A DNA stretch of 64,000 bases, from NCBI GenBank assembly GCA_028282685.1, contig JANQHK010000154.1, forward strand, positions 20,937-84,936. The letters are read 5' to 3'. This DNA comes from Phycisphaeraceae bacterium (lineage in GTDB: Bacteria; Planctomycetota; Phycisphaerae; Phycisphaerales; Zrk34). This document shows, piece after piece, positions 43,487 to 53,300 of this stretch (within the stretch, counting starts at the first letter, position 1; the number at the start of each line of letters is the position of its first letter). Position numbers and translations under genes: made by a program. The notes below the pieces were generated by a model that was given only the letters and a program-made list of their open reading frames with translations, was not told the DNA's origin and did not search any database.

Positions 43487-43891
43487 ATGACTTGTCCGCA
43501 TGCACCCATACCCGACGCCCCTGATCCGCGCTCGATCTGCCCCCTGACCGGCGCGCTGGACCTGATCGGCGACAAGTGGACGCTGGTGCTGATCCGCGAC
43601 ATGCTCGTTTTTGGCAAAACCCGATACAGCGAGTTTCTCAATTCTCCCGAGTCGATCCCGACGAACATCCTGGCCGATCGTCTGAAGCGCATGTGCAAGT
43701 GGGGCCTGATCGAAGCGACCCCCTACCGCCGCAAACCGTTGCGTTACGAGTACCGCCTCACCGAAGCCGGTCGGGCGCTTGGGCCGGTGATGGACGCGCT
43801 GGCGCAGTGGGGACTGGAGCACCTGGATCACACGCGCATGCCCACGCCGGACGAGATCGAGGCATTCAAGAAAAAAGCGCCAGCCAGGTGA
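43487..43891 (+). CDS. HxlR-family winged-helix transcriptional regulator
   Basis: 134 residues. CPLTGALDLIGDKWTLVLIR is the family signature with the conserved Cys, then RYSEFLNSPESIPTNILADRLKRM (recognition helix) and YRLTEAGRALGPVMDALAQWG. Many HxlR proteins sense aldehydes, quinones or redox state through this Cys. It is divergent from the dinB-like gene and probably represses or activates both promoters. Confidence 0.9.
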   Translation: MTCPHAPIPDAPDPRSICPLTGALDLIGDKWTLVLIRDMLVFGKTRYSEFLNSPESIPTNILADRLKRMCKWGLIEATPYRRKPLRYEYRLTEAGRALGPVMDALAQWGLEHLDHTRMPTPDEIEAFKKKAPAR

Positions 43892-43893
43892 AA

Positions 43894-43929
43894 TGAAAAA
43901 ACCCATGGGACCGAACCCATGGGCTTTTC
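43894..43929. terminator. Terminator after hxlR-type gene
   Basis: AAAAAACCCATGGG/CCCATGGGCTTTT stem with a six-base loop. A and T runs on both sides make it potentially bidirectional. Confidence 0.8.
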
Positions 43930-43946
43930 AATGATCGCGGTAAACT

Positions 43947-43972
43947 GGATTCCCGCCGCTGCGGGAATGACG
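43947..43972. repeat. Dispersed palindromic element (GGATTCCCGCC/GCGGGAATGACG)
   Basis: GATTCCCGC/GCGGGAAT inverted repeat closely resembling a short palindrome found between genes in many unrelated bacteria. Only one copy was noticed in this window. Confidence 0.5.
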
Positions 43973-44044
43973 GCGCCCGGCGCCTGCTTCCTCACGGGCG
44001 CGGTTCGTTCAAGCCGGTCATCAATGACGCAATGGGCTCTAAGT

Positions 44045-44070
44045 GGAAAACCCCGCCGTGAACGACGGGG
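44045..44070 (-). terminator. Terminator after the redoxin gene
   Basis: Minus-strand CCCCGTC/GGCGGGG stem with six-base loop followed by TTTTCC, 40 bases past the redoxin stop codon. Confidence 0.75.
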
Positions 44071-44109
44071 CTTGGGATGCCCAATCAACCAATTAACCAA
44101 TCCACCGAA

Positions 44110-44730
44110 TCACTTCTTCTTTTTGTACTTCACGCCGCAACCGTACGGTTTGGTCTTGGGCATGGAAACGTCCTTGTCGTCCAGTGATTCGTTGAGCGCC
44201 TGTTCGACATAATTCACATCGGCGTCCTTTCCGAGTTTGGGATTGTCGTCGATGGCGCCGTTGTAGATGATGTCTCCCTCGGGATTGATCACGTACATGT
44301 GTGGTGTGGTCTTGGCGCCGTATGCCTTGCCGGTATCGCCTTCCCAATCTCCGAGGACGGGGTAGGTCAGGTCGTATTTCTCGGCGGTTGCCTTATTTTT
44401 CTCTGCATCCTGGAAGTGGGTGGAGTTGATGGCCAGCCAGACGACGTTCTTCTCTTTGAACTGGTCGGCCAGCTTCTGCATGTTGCCGTCCTTATGCTGG
44501 TCTTTGACATAGGGGCAGCCGGGGTTGATCCATTCCAGAACGACGTACTTGCCCGAATAGTCGGCCAGGGAAACTTCGGTCCCGTCGTAGTTTTTCAGGG
44601 TGAAAGCCGGGGCCTTGGTTTTTTCGGCAACGGGCTGATCGGATGTCGCCTGGCGAGCCGGCGCTAGGCCGATCAGAGGCAGGGCTACGAGCAACAACGC
44701 CAGACAGGGCGTGCAAATTCGATTCTTCAT
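44110..44730 (-). CDS. Exported redoxin (AhpC/TSA-thioredoxin family)
   Basis: 206 residues from the ATG with AAGGAG upstream. A signal peptide (ICTPCLALLLVALPLIGLAP) leads to KAPAFTLKNYDGTEVSLADYSGKY and the active site EWINPGCPYVKDQ, which has one Cys where thioredoxins have CxxC. GAKTTPHMYVINPEG carries the cis-Pro. It ends in a Lys-rich tail. Single-Cys redoxins of this group may reduce peroxides or act on thiols in the periplasm. It is downstream of a DsbD-alpha-like gene on the same strand. Confidence 0.8.
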   Translation of the reverse strand: MKNRICTPCLALLLVALPLIGLAPARQATSDQPVAEKTKAPAFTLKNYDGTEVSLADYSGKYVVLEWINPGCPYVKDQHKDGNMQKLADQFKEKNVVWLAINSTHFQDAEKNKATAEKYDLTYPVLGDWEGDTGKAYGAKTTPHMYVINPEGDIIYNGAIDDNPKLGKDADVNYVEQALNESLDDKDVSMPKTKPYGCGVKYKKKK

Positions 44731-44801
44731 GAGGGTGCTCCTTGGTGGGGGGTGTTCTGTTGCAAGTACACTGTAGGGACGCCGATTCGCAGCAGGCAAG
44801 G

Positions 44802-45707
44802 TCAATTACCTGCCGGCAGGTTGATCGCGATAGTCACACCCCGCCGGTTCCCCTTGGCATCGCGGAAAATCGCCAACCCATCCATCGTGTCGGAATCGGC
44901 CTTGCCGGTGGTCTGGAGCTTGAAGGTAATGCGGCTGCGTTTGTCCTGATTATTGATGGCGATTTGCTCGACGATCTGCTTCGCACTGGGAACGGGCAGA
45001 AACGCTTCCAGCTTGATCGGCTGCCGCCAGGCAATATTCACTTCCAAACGGTGGCCGCGCACCAGGCGCTCCGGCACGGTGACCACTGCGACGACGGGCG
45101 AATCGAGCCCTTCGGCGCCGAGGGGAAGTTGGGCCAGGTAATGCTCGAACTGTTTGCGCATCTGCGCGTCGGTCGGTTTGGGCTGTTCGGCTGTCGGCAG
45201 TGTAAGTTTCAGCTTCGTTCCGCCGGGAACACAGACGTCTTTGCACGCCAGCCATTCCACCTCGGCGCCGATCGCGAAGGATCTGCCGGGCTCCCATTCG
45301 GCGGGAGCGGTGACTTTGGCGATAAACATCGTCTGTTTTTCGTAACCGATGCCCTGGAGATCGCCGGGCTGCTCGAAGAGGATCGGTAACGGGTAGCGGA
45401 CCGTTTCGACTTTGAAACCGTCGGCCGCGGTGAGGTGAACCGCGGTGGACATACCCGAATCGCCGGGATTGCGCCAATAGATGTGCCAGCCCTCGGTGAT
45501 GTCCAGCAGGACGCCGACATGAAACGTTTGGCCGGGCGCAATCTCCGCATGATCGCACAGCAGGCGCGCCGTCACCTGCTCAGCTTCGGGCGTTGAAAAA
45601 GGACCCGCCCCCTGGCCCTCAGCAGGACGGTCGCAGCAGAACAGCAATCCGGCCGTCGCAGTCATCATCAGCATCAGTTTCACGGGCTTCAATGGAAATG
45701 GTCGCAT
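44802..45707 (-). CDS. DsbD N-terminal (alpha) domain-like exported protein
   Basis: 301 residues with a signal peptide (VKLMLMMTATAGLLFCC). The DsbD alpha-type immunoglobulin fold is shown by PGQTFHVGVLLDITEGWHIYWRNPGDSGM and EVEWLACKDVCVPGGTKLKL, in which the CxxxC pair matches the active-site cysteines. The membrane (beta) and thioredoxin (gamma) domains of full DsbD are absent. It may pass electrons to the redoxin coded 70 bases downstream, or be a ScsB-like partner lacking its transmembrane half. Confidence 0.75.
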   Translation of the reverse strand: MRPFPLKPVKLMLMMTATAGLLFCCDRPAEGQGAGPFSTPEAEQVTARLLCDHAEIAPGQTFHVGVLLDITEGWHIYWRNPGDSGMSTAVHLTAADGFKVETVRYPLPILFEQPGDLQGIGYEKQTMFIAKVTAPAEWEPGRSFAIGAEVEWLACKDVCVPGGTKLKLTLPTAEQPKPTDAQMRKQFEHYLAQLPLGAEGLDSPVVAVVTVPERLVRGHRLEVNIAWRQPIKLEAFLPVPSAKQIVEQIAINNQDKRSRITFKLQTTGKADSDTMDGLAIFRDAKGNRRGVTIAINLPAGN

Positions 45708-45796
45708 GGAAAACTCACACCAAGTCAGGTTGAACGGACAGATACCCCTGCACATCATAGCCGCCGTTTCAATGCATACCGGCCTTTCGGCGGCAA

Positions 45797-46312
45797 TCAA
45801 TTGTCGGGCATTGAATTTAGCGGATCGGAGCCGGTGGCGTTTTCGCCCAGGTCGTTTTCCGCCAGGAGGTTGACCATGCGTCGACGCAGGAGCTGGCAGG
45901 CCAGGACCTGGTCGTCGGTGTGCAGGGCGATGCCGGGGTGTCGCCGGGGCTGAACTAAAAGTGGGTAGGCATAGTGAACATTCACTTCGGCATTGAGTAG
46001 TAATGTGCAGACGGAAACCAGGTCATGTCGGCCGTCCAGTTCGGCCACGAGAACCTCGTTTTCGGAAAAGGGCATCTGGTGGCGTTGCAGGAGTCGGCGT
46101 GCCAACTCGTGCCGGCTGGTCAACAGGCGGATTACGGCGTGATCGGTGGCATCGTTCACCGCAATCGCGGCGACCCGCAGGGCCTGATCCTGAAAGATGT
46201 CCAGGAGATTGAGCAATTGCCCGACGCGATTATCCAGAAACACGGAAAACTGCACGTTCACCGGTGGCTGAAAGTCTTTACCGATCGAAGGATTGGCGGC
46301 CTCGGTGGGCAT
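45797..46312 (-). CDS. Tandem ACT-domain protein
   Basis: 171 residues. Two ACT-like units: VQFSVFLDNRVGQLLNLLDIFQDQALRVAA to about residue 92, and ELDGRHDLVSVCTLLLNAEVNVHYAYPLLV onward. ACT domains bind amino acids and regulate metabolic enzymes; acetolactate synthase small subunits have similar starts. No catalytic domain is attached and no biosynthetic partner is adjacent, so its target is unknown. Confidence 0.65.
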   Translation of the reverse strand: MPTEAANPSIGKDFQPPVNVQFSVFLDNRVGQLLNLLDIFQDQALRVAAIAVNDATDHAVIRLLTSRHELARRLLQRHQMPFSENEVLVAELDGRHDLVSVCTLLLNAEVNVHYAYPLLVQPRRHPGIALHTDDQVLACQLLRRRMVNLLAENDLGENATGSDPLNSMPDN

Positions 46313-46656
46313 GTCACGACCCCTGTGCCTCTGGGATTTGAACTCTTAGTGTATCAAAGAGAACTGGTGGAAACAGCTTTTCTCGCCCGATAATCCATAG
46401 ACCGTATAAATGTGCGTTTTTACGTTAACAATCGCCGGCCATTTGTCCGATGCTGACCCAACATACCCGGTCTTTTATCCGCTTGGATAATTGCCAGTGA
46501 AACAGGGCCTTGTTAGCTTATAAGGCCTGCCCCACCGATGGGATGGGGCATTCCGTAGCGCCGGGCTCAGCGAAGGGAGATGTGCCCCGGTAGTGATGAA
46601 GCCGCCGCCGGTTGGATATGACCATCGGCAGGCGCGGGGCTTGAAAGGAGCCGCAT
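46313..46656 (+). promoter_or_regulatory. Long 5' region with structured leader before the polysaccharide export gene
   Basis: No gene was seen in this 344-base gap. Between 46528 and 46643 three hairpins can be drawn: GCCCCA/TGGGGC (46530-46549), CCGGGC/GCCCCGG (46561-46590) and a long one at 46599-46643 (AAGCC, GCCG, TGG against CCA, CGGC, GGCTT). The strong site AAAGGAG (46645-46650) follows directly. A weak promoter TTGCCA-N17-TAGCTT lies near 46490. It does not match the GEMM cyclic-di-GMP, cobalamin, TPP or fluoride riboswitch consensus I know. Confidence 0.4.
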
Positions 46657-48189
46657 ATGTTGTCGTCTTCCTCCGGTCGGTTATGGGCATGTTGCCAATG
46701 GTTTTTCATGCTCGTTGCCGCGTTTGTCGCCCTGACCGGTCTGGCCGGTTGCGATATGGATTCGTACTTCGACCCGTCGGTTTTGGGGCGCATTGAGTCC
46801 ACGCCTATCGTTCTGCCCATTCTCGATCGACTGGATGTGGTTGAGGAACCCGACGACGCCATCCCCGGTTTGTCTCAAGTCACCAGCGAGGACCTGATCC
46901 CTGAGGTCAGCGAATACGTGCTCGGTCCCAATGACATCATTACGGTGACCGTCTTTGAACTGATCCAGCAACATATGGAAACCGTCCAGGTTCGGCGCAT
47001 TGATGAATTGGGATACATCCGTTTGCCGGTGGTTGGACAGGTCAAGGCGGGCGGGTTGACCTCGCGTCAACTGGAACGTCGGATCAGCGATATTCTCGAG
47101 CCGGATATCCTTCAGGACCCCACGGTCACCGTCACCATCGAGCAGGCCCAACAGCGGACGTTCAATGTCGTCGGTGCGGTCGGTGCGGTCGGCACTTACA
47201 ACCTGATCAAGAGCGATTTTCGCCTGATGGATGCCATCTCCCTGGCGCGGGGGATGCCCGAGGATACAGAGACCATCTACGTAATTCGCCAAGTGTCTCT
47301 CAATGAACTGGTGGAACGCGGCACCCTGACCCCGACACCGGTCCCCGATGCCGGCGGACAGAATCAGGTCGAGCAGCCGATTGACCAACACCAACCGAAC
47401 AACAACGGGGAGAGCGAGTCGTTTGACCCCGCTGCTTTGATCGAGCAATTGACCGAGCAGATGGACGAAGGCAGGAGCGACGGTTCGCCCGCTCCACCGG
47501 CCCCAAGCGATTTGGCGCCACTTTATTCCGATGCAACCGGGCCGGGCAACGGTGTGGCCGCTCCCTTGGCTGAAGCACTGGATTCACAGAAAACGGGCCG
47601 GGGGCGGTGGGTGAATATCGACGGCAAATGGGTTCAGGTGGCCTCGGGCGAACAAGAGATGCCGGGCGCGGCTGAGGATTCCAGCTTGCCTCCTTCGGAG
47701 CAGTTGGTCACACAGCGCGTCATTGAGATCGATGCCCAGGCATTGATTAAAGGTGACGCCCGTTACAACATCGTCATCCGCCCCGATGACATCGTTCGCG
47801 TTCCCGCTCAGGTCACCGGTAATTTTTACATCGGTGGTTCAATTACCCGGCCGGGTACCTACGCAATCCCTGGCGAGCGGGAACTGACGCTGAAGCAGGC
47901 GGTGATCGCCGCCGGCGGCTTGGATCCCGTTGGCATCCCCGAGCGCGTTGACTTGATCCGCCGCATCGATCGGCATACTGAGGCAACTGTCCGAGTAAAC
48001 CTGCGGGCTATTTTCGAAGGTGTCCAGCCGGACATCTACCTTAAACCCAATGATACGATCAACGTAGGCACCAGCCCGGTGGCGACTTTCTTTGCCGTGT
48101 TGCGAAACGGTTTTCGGGCGTCCTACGGCTTTGGTTTCCTGCTGGACAGGAACTTCGACGATTCCGTATTCGGTTTCCAGCGATTGTAA
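46657..48189 (+). CDS. Polysaccharide export lipoprotein (Wza/EpsA-like, SLBB domains)
   Basis: 510 residues. Lipoprotein signal with lipobox LAGC near residue 32. The Poly_export domain is EYVLGPNDIITVTVFELIQ to GYIRLPVVGQVKAGGLTSRQ, followed by SLBB domains (RTFNVVGAVGAVGTYNLIKS and GNFYIGGSITRPGTYAIPGE). A low-complexity acidic, Gln/Pro-rich insert occupies about residues 225-300. It probably forms the outer-membrane channel of the exopolysaccharide system coded downstream. Confidence 0.9.
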   Translation: MLSSSSGRLWACCQWFFMLVAAFVALTGLAGCDMDSYFDPSVLGRIESTPIVLPILDRLDVVEEPDDAIPGLSQVTSEDLIPEVSEYVLGPNDIITVTVFELIQQHMETVQVRRIDELGYIRLPVVGQVKAGGLTSRQLERRISDILEPDILQDPTVTVTIEQAQQRTFNVVGAVGAVGTYNLIKSDFRLMDAISLARGMPEDTETIYVIRQVSLNELVERGTLTPTPVPDAGGQNQVEQPIDQHQPNNNGESESFDPAALIEQLTEQMDEGRSDGSPAPPAPSDLAPLYSDATGPGNGVAAPLAEALDSQKTGRGRWVNIDGKWVQVASGEQEMPGAAEDSSLPPSEQLVTQRVIEIDAQALIKGDARYNIVIRPDDIVRVPAQVTGNFYIGGSITRPGTYAIPGERELTLKQAVIAAGGLDPVGIPERVDLIRRIDRHTEATVRVNLRAIFEGVQPDIYLKPNDTINVGTSPVATFFAVLRNGFRASYGFGFLLDRNFDDSVFGFQRL

Positions 48190-48429
48190 GAGCAAGCCAC
48201 TGGAACACCGCATCGCGGTGGATGTGTAACGCTTTGTCTTGCAGCCGCTTGGGATGGCAGGGCTGAAGTAGAACAACCTGCCGTGTGTTGAAATTGGTGG
48301 CAACAATCTGAACACCCGGTCTGGAGAAGGCGTAGATAGAGATCGGAAGGTGATAAGCCGGAGGGCGAGGTTGCAGAATCCCTTTGGCAGGCTGCAGACG
48401 CTTTGCGCGTCCCGTTGGCTGGTTTATCC

Positions 48430-49407
48430 ATGAGAATCCCGAGCACCACCAAGATGCCGGCCGGGCTCAGTTCCGGGCCAAATCCACTGTTGCCCCCGGA
48501 GCGGTGGGTCAGGATCGTTGTATTGGGTGGGATTTTCGTTGCGGTCTTCTGGGCTTTTTTCCGCCGGATGACGCTCATTGCGCTTGATAATCCGGATTGG
48601 TCTCATGCCTTGGTCGTCCCGGTGATCAGTCTTTTTTTCATCTACCAGAATGCCGATCGCCTCAAGCGCATGCAGGCCCGGACCAACTGGTTCGGCCTGG
48701 TGATGCTGCTGGCCGGATACGGCATTTTCATTGTGGGGATTGTTACGCCTTACAAGCACATTGTCGTGCGCGGGTACGGTATGATTCTCGCCCTGGGCGG
48801 ACTGGTATTGTTTATGACCGGCGCGCAGATGGCCAAGGTACTTTGGTTTCCGGTGGCCTACCTGGTCTTTGCCGTTCGCTTGCCTGACCAATACTGGGAT
48901 CAACTGGCCTTTAACCTGCAATGGATTGCCGCGCAATGCGCTACGGTCTTCATTCAGATTCTCGGCATGCCGCTGGGCATTGAGGCGGATGTTACCGGAC
49001 AGACTATCAAGTTGTACAAAGACTCCGTGCCCCTGGATACGCCGCTGCACGTGGCCGGGGCTTGCTCAGGCCTGCGGATGCTGATGGGATTCATCGCCTT
49101 GGGCGTCGCGGTGGCTTACCTCGCCCAGCGCCCCTGGTGGCATCGGTTGATTATGGTCCTGATGACCATTCCCATTGCCATCTTCGTCAATGTCTGCCGT
49201 GTGACGGCTCTGGGTTTGATACATCCGTACAACCCGAACATGAGCAGCGGTGATTTTCATACCTTCGTCGGCATGCTGATGTTTATTCCCGGCTTGGGGC
49301 TGTTCCTGTTGCTGGGGTGGGTCCTTGACAAGCTCAGCGCCAAGCACACGGATCCGCCCCAACCGGCTCGCACCGGCCCGGTTGACTTGCCCGGAGGTGA
49401 AGCATGA
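48430..49407 (+). CDS. Exosortase (archaeosortase/exosortase family)
   Basis: 325 residues with about eight membrane helices. The catalytic triad of the family is visible: Cys212 in GACSGLRMLMG, Arg257 in FVNVCRVTALG and His277 in SGDFHTFVGML. Exosortases cleave PEP-CTERM signals and are thought to attach proteins to the cell surface. The substrate at 39.3 kb lies in this same window. The start codon at 48430 has no clear ribosome-binding site, and a TTG at 48403 is possible. It overlaps the epsI-like start by 4 bases. Confidence 0.92.
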   Translation: MRIPSTTKMPAGLSSGPNPLLPPERWVRIVVLGGIFVAVFWAFFRRMTLIALDNPDWSHALVVPVISLFFIYQNADRLKRMQARTNWFGLVMLLAGYGIFIVGIVTPYKHIVVRGYGMILALGGLVLFMTGAQMAKVLWFPVAYLVFAVRLPDQYWDQLAFNLQWIAAQCATVFIQILGMPLGIEADVTGQTIKLYKDSVPLDTPLHVAGACSGLRMLMGFIALGVAVAYLAQRPWWHRLIMVLMTIPIAIFVNVCRVTALGLIHPYNPNMSSGDFHTFVGMLMFIPGLGLFLLLGWVLDKLSAKHTDPPQPARTGPVDLPGGEA

Positions 49408-50318
49408 ACTGGGGCAAGATATTCAATCCATCCTTTATTGTTGCGGCGGTGGTGTTGCTTGTTTGCTTCGCGTCGTTGGAGGCGTTGTTGGCGGCATTGG
49501 GTGCCGTGCTGGAGAAAAAAGCGGTGCCCCTGCGGCTCCAGTTGAACCACCTGCCCGATACGTTCGGTCCCTATACGATCCATACCGACGCCAAGGGAAA
49601 TAAATCCAAGCAGGGCCCGGAAAATACGCCGCGTGAGATGATCGACGAACTGGGCACCACCGATTTCATCACGTGGACTTATCGTGACACCGAACGGAAA
49701 CCGGGAGAACCCGGCTGGCTGATAAAACTGCATGTGGCCTATTACACCGGTATCGTTGATACCGTTCCCCATATTCCCGAACATTGCACGATCGCGACCG
49801 GCGCGGAGATCAAAGACACGTCGCATCCGAATATCCAACTGCATACCCCTTCCTTGACGGAAAAGGACGATCAATGGTGGGTTCGCTCGGTCAGTCTCGC
49901 TCCCTTGCAATACCGAACAGCTCGCCAGGAGGCGCGCTTCAAAGCGATCTTCCCACACAATAACCAGGTGCGACTTCCCGACAACAAACTGCAAATGCGC
50001 CTGGTGTATTTCATCGCGCCGAATCACCCGCCTTTCTGTGAGTTGTATTTCTTTGTGGCGAACGGCAAGTTTCGCGCCAACGCGATGGAAGTGCGCTCCG
50101 CCTCGTTCAATCTGCAGGACGAGTACTCCTATTACTGCAAGATACAGATTACCCCAACGAAAATTGAGAACAACCTTCTCGTCGGCCTGTCCGATCAGGC
50201 GCAGGCGGTTGAATTGACCCAACGTTTTCTTTCGTATGCCTTGCCTGAAGTCATGTTGTGTCTGCCCGATTGGCATGAAGTTCAATCCGGGCGGTATCCC
50301 TTGTCCGATCAACCCTAG
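49404..50318 (+). CDS. Exosortase-associated EpsI-family protein
   Basis: 304 residues. One N-terminal membrane segment (FIVAAVVLLVCFASLEALLAA) and a DUF3485-like region with YTGIVDTVPHIPEHCTIATG, which contains the conserved CxxxxG-type block. Its position directly after exosortase, with a 4-base ATGA overlap, is standard. The biochemical role of EpsI is unknown. Confidence 0.85.
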   Translation: MNWGKIFNPSFIVAAVVLLVCFASLEALLAALGAVLEKKAVPLRLQLNHLPDTFGPYTIHTDAKGNKSKQGPENTPREMIDELGTTDFITWTYRDTERKPGEPGWLIKLHVAYYTGIVDTVPHIPEHCTIATGAEIKDTSHPNIQLHTPSLTEKDDQWWVRSVSLAPLQYRTARQEARFKAIFPHNNQVRLPDNKLQMRLVYFIAPNHPPFCELYFFVANGKFRANAMEVRSASFNLQDEYSYYCKIQITPTKIENNLLVGLSDQAQAVELTQRFLSYALPEVMLCLPDWHEVQSGRYPLSDQP

Positions 50319-50356
50319 CCCACGTGCTGAGAATTTGACGTTCGACGGAGATTGCC

Positions 50357-53300
50357 ATGGCAGCCCGAATTAATACAAAATTTGTGATCCTTCTGGTTAT
50401 AGGCATGCTGTTTCTGGGCGGCGGCGCCGCAGCGCTGTATTACTTCGCTGTCTATCGCGACCCCGACCGCTACGTGACGCGCGGTGATGCGTCGTTTGCC
50501 CGTGGCGATTTCGAGGACGCAGTCGAGCAGTATGGACGCGCCTACGGCCTGGAGAAAAATACCCAGCGCAAAATCGAACTGCTGATGCAATTGGCCGAAA
50601 CCCACAAACAGGTTTCCGAGGAACAATCCGTCGAGGCGACTCGCAGATTGAACAAGGTCATCGGTTGCTGGGTTCAGGTGCGCGAATACGATTCCGGTCA
50701 TCAACAAGCCACCGCCAATCTGCTGAGTCTGCTTTACGAGCAGTCTCGATCCACGGCGGGCAACCTGGCCGCTTGGGATCGCATCTTCAACACTTGCGAT
50801 AATGCGCTGGCTGTTCTGCCCGACATGGCGCTGGCCCGGAAATTCCGGGGCATTGCCCAGACCATGCGAATGGGTCAGACCGATATTGAACAGACAGCCC
50901 GTCAGAAGGCTTTGGAGGATATGCAAACCGCGGCCCAAAGCATGCCTGAGGATATCGATCTGCCGTATTACCTGGCGCTATGGCATGTGGTGGAGGGGGA
51001 GTACCAGAAGCGTCTGGCGCGCGACGACAATGCCAAGCCGTTGCGTGAACAGGCCCTGCAAATCAGTCTGGATGCGGTCGACAAGCACCCGCGCAATGCG
51101 GAAATCCGTGCCAACCACATCAATCTTCTGATGAGTCTGGCCCGTGCAACACGCGACGAGTCGCTGATACAGCAAGCCGCCGGGGAGTTGGACGAATTGG
51201 AAAAGCTGGTCGATCCCGTCGCCGACGATTCCAAGCTGGCCATGCGTGTGGCGGGTCTCATCAACGCGCTGGATCGCGAAGTGGTCGATCTGGCCGACGG
51301 CGGCAAGGCGCCTCGCGGTATGTACCGCGCTGAAAAACTGCTCCGGGAAGTCGCCGAGCATCATCCGGAAGACCTGCAGGTGCTGGTGACGCTGGGCAAT
51401 CTGCTTCAGGAACGAGGCCAAAACGATGACGCGATGAAGTTCTTTGCCGAAGCCCACAAAGATCGACTCATCAAGATCAACGCCGATGTACATCGCTTTC
51501 AATTCTACCAAGCGCAAGCGACCTATCACCTGGCCGATTTGGCGCTGGACAAGTGCAATTCGGTCAAAATCAAAGACCAGAAAGCGCAATGGCGCAATCA
51601 GGCCGTCGCGTACCGGAACACCCTGGCGGAGCGCCTGCCCGGTCATGGCTTGGTGGATCTGACCGACGGGAAACTCGCGATGCTGGACGGCAATCACCAT
51701 GAGGCGGTCAAGCGTCTCGATGCGGCCAACCGGCAATTCAGCAACCGCAACGCCGATGCGCTGCAATTGTGCGCCATGGCATTGGTGCGTCTGGGGGAAA
51801 CCGGCGCCGCCGTTCAACGTCTGGAGCAATTGATTCAAACTCCCCAAGGCAGGCGACAGGTCAAGGCCTACCTGGATCTGAGTCGCTTGAAGCTGGCGCA
51901 TCATGAAACCGAAGACGCACTGCGCTATGTCAATGCGGTACTCAAAAGCTTTCCAGCCCTCACCCAGGCACGGGTACTCAAGAGTGACATCCTTGTCCAA
52001 CAGGCATTACCACTGAAGGATGAAGAGCCCCAGCGGTATCGGACTATGCTTGGCGAGGCAGCGAAGCTTTTAGAGCAAACCACAGAAACAGACGACCGCA
52101 GCGTCGTGTTCCAGCGGGCGCGCATCACCGGTTTGCTGGGTAGCAACCAGCAAGCCATCGACATGATCACCGACTATCACCGGAACCACCCCAACGATCT
52201 GCTGGCCTTGCAGCACTTGCTGAGATTGATGGTGGCCAATGGGCAGAAGGAGCAGGCACTGGCAATTCTCGAAAAGGCCCGCCAGGCGCAGCCGGAGCAA
52301 AAGCTGCTGGACGTGATGGCCAGATCACTGACCGGCAAGCGGGAAGAATCCGTAACGCAGGTACGGGAATTGTTGGAGAGCGTCGACGATCCGCTGGAGC
52401 GGGAACTGAAATTGTATGCGTATTACCAGCAACTGGGGGACACGGAGCAGGCGGAGAAGCATCTGGCCTTGGCAATCAAGGCCGATCCGAAGCAGGAGGA
52501 CGAGCGTCTGCTCCGGACGCGTTTCAACCGTGCGATGGAAAGTAAGGATTGGGCCGAAGCGCAACGTATTGTCGATCGGGTATCCCGAATGAACGAAGGC
52601 GCCGGACTGGATCAGGCCGAAGGAAGATACTGGCAAGGTCGGCTTCTCCTGGCTCGCGGCAACTACCGCCAGGCGGCCAGCGTATTCGATCAGGCGGTCC
52701 AGGAGATGCCGATTAATTCGCAGGGTTGGATACTGCTCGGCGATGCTCGTCAGCGGACCGAAGACTTCATCGGAGCCCAGGCCGCCTATCGCCAGGCGTT
52801 GGAATTTAAGCCCGGCAGCGTCGATGCGCTGCGTCGTCTTATCCAAATCAGTATCCAGCTCAATCAACCTGAGCAGGCAATGAAACTCATTGACCGACTT
52901 CGCCTGCTCAGGCCGAACGATGCTGTAGTCTATCAGATGTATTTGGGGTACATGGGTCGTTACGGTGATGCCCGGCAGGCGTTGCGGCTGCGTTTGCGCC
53001 TGGCGGAAAGCAATCCGGAAAACCAGGCGAACCGTCGCGCCATTGCGGGACTCCATGTAAGACTGAACGAACCGGACAAGGCACGGAAAGTGCTTGAAGA
53101 ACTGCTCAACGACTCCCCTGGCGATCTGAGTAATTTGATAGCGATGGCTGAGTACCTGTACCGAACCAACGATTTTGTTGCCGGTCGCAAGCTGCTCTTG
53201 GAATACCTGCACGGCAAGGGCGATCAGGCCTCAGCGACCGATTGGATCGCCTATGCCAACTTCTTGCGTTTGGCCAGACAGAACGATGAAGCAAAGGCGG

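Noticed and set aside
46521..46650. GEMM-type cyclic-di-GMP riboswitch
   Set aside because: The conserved receptor-loop and CACGCA-type bases of that class are absent.
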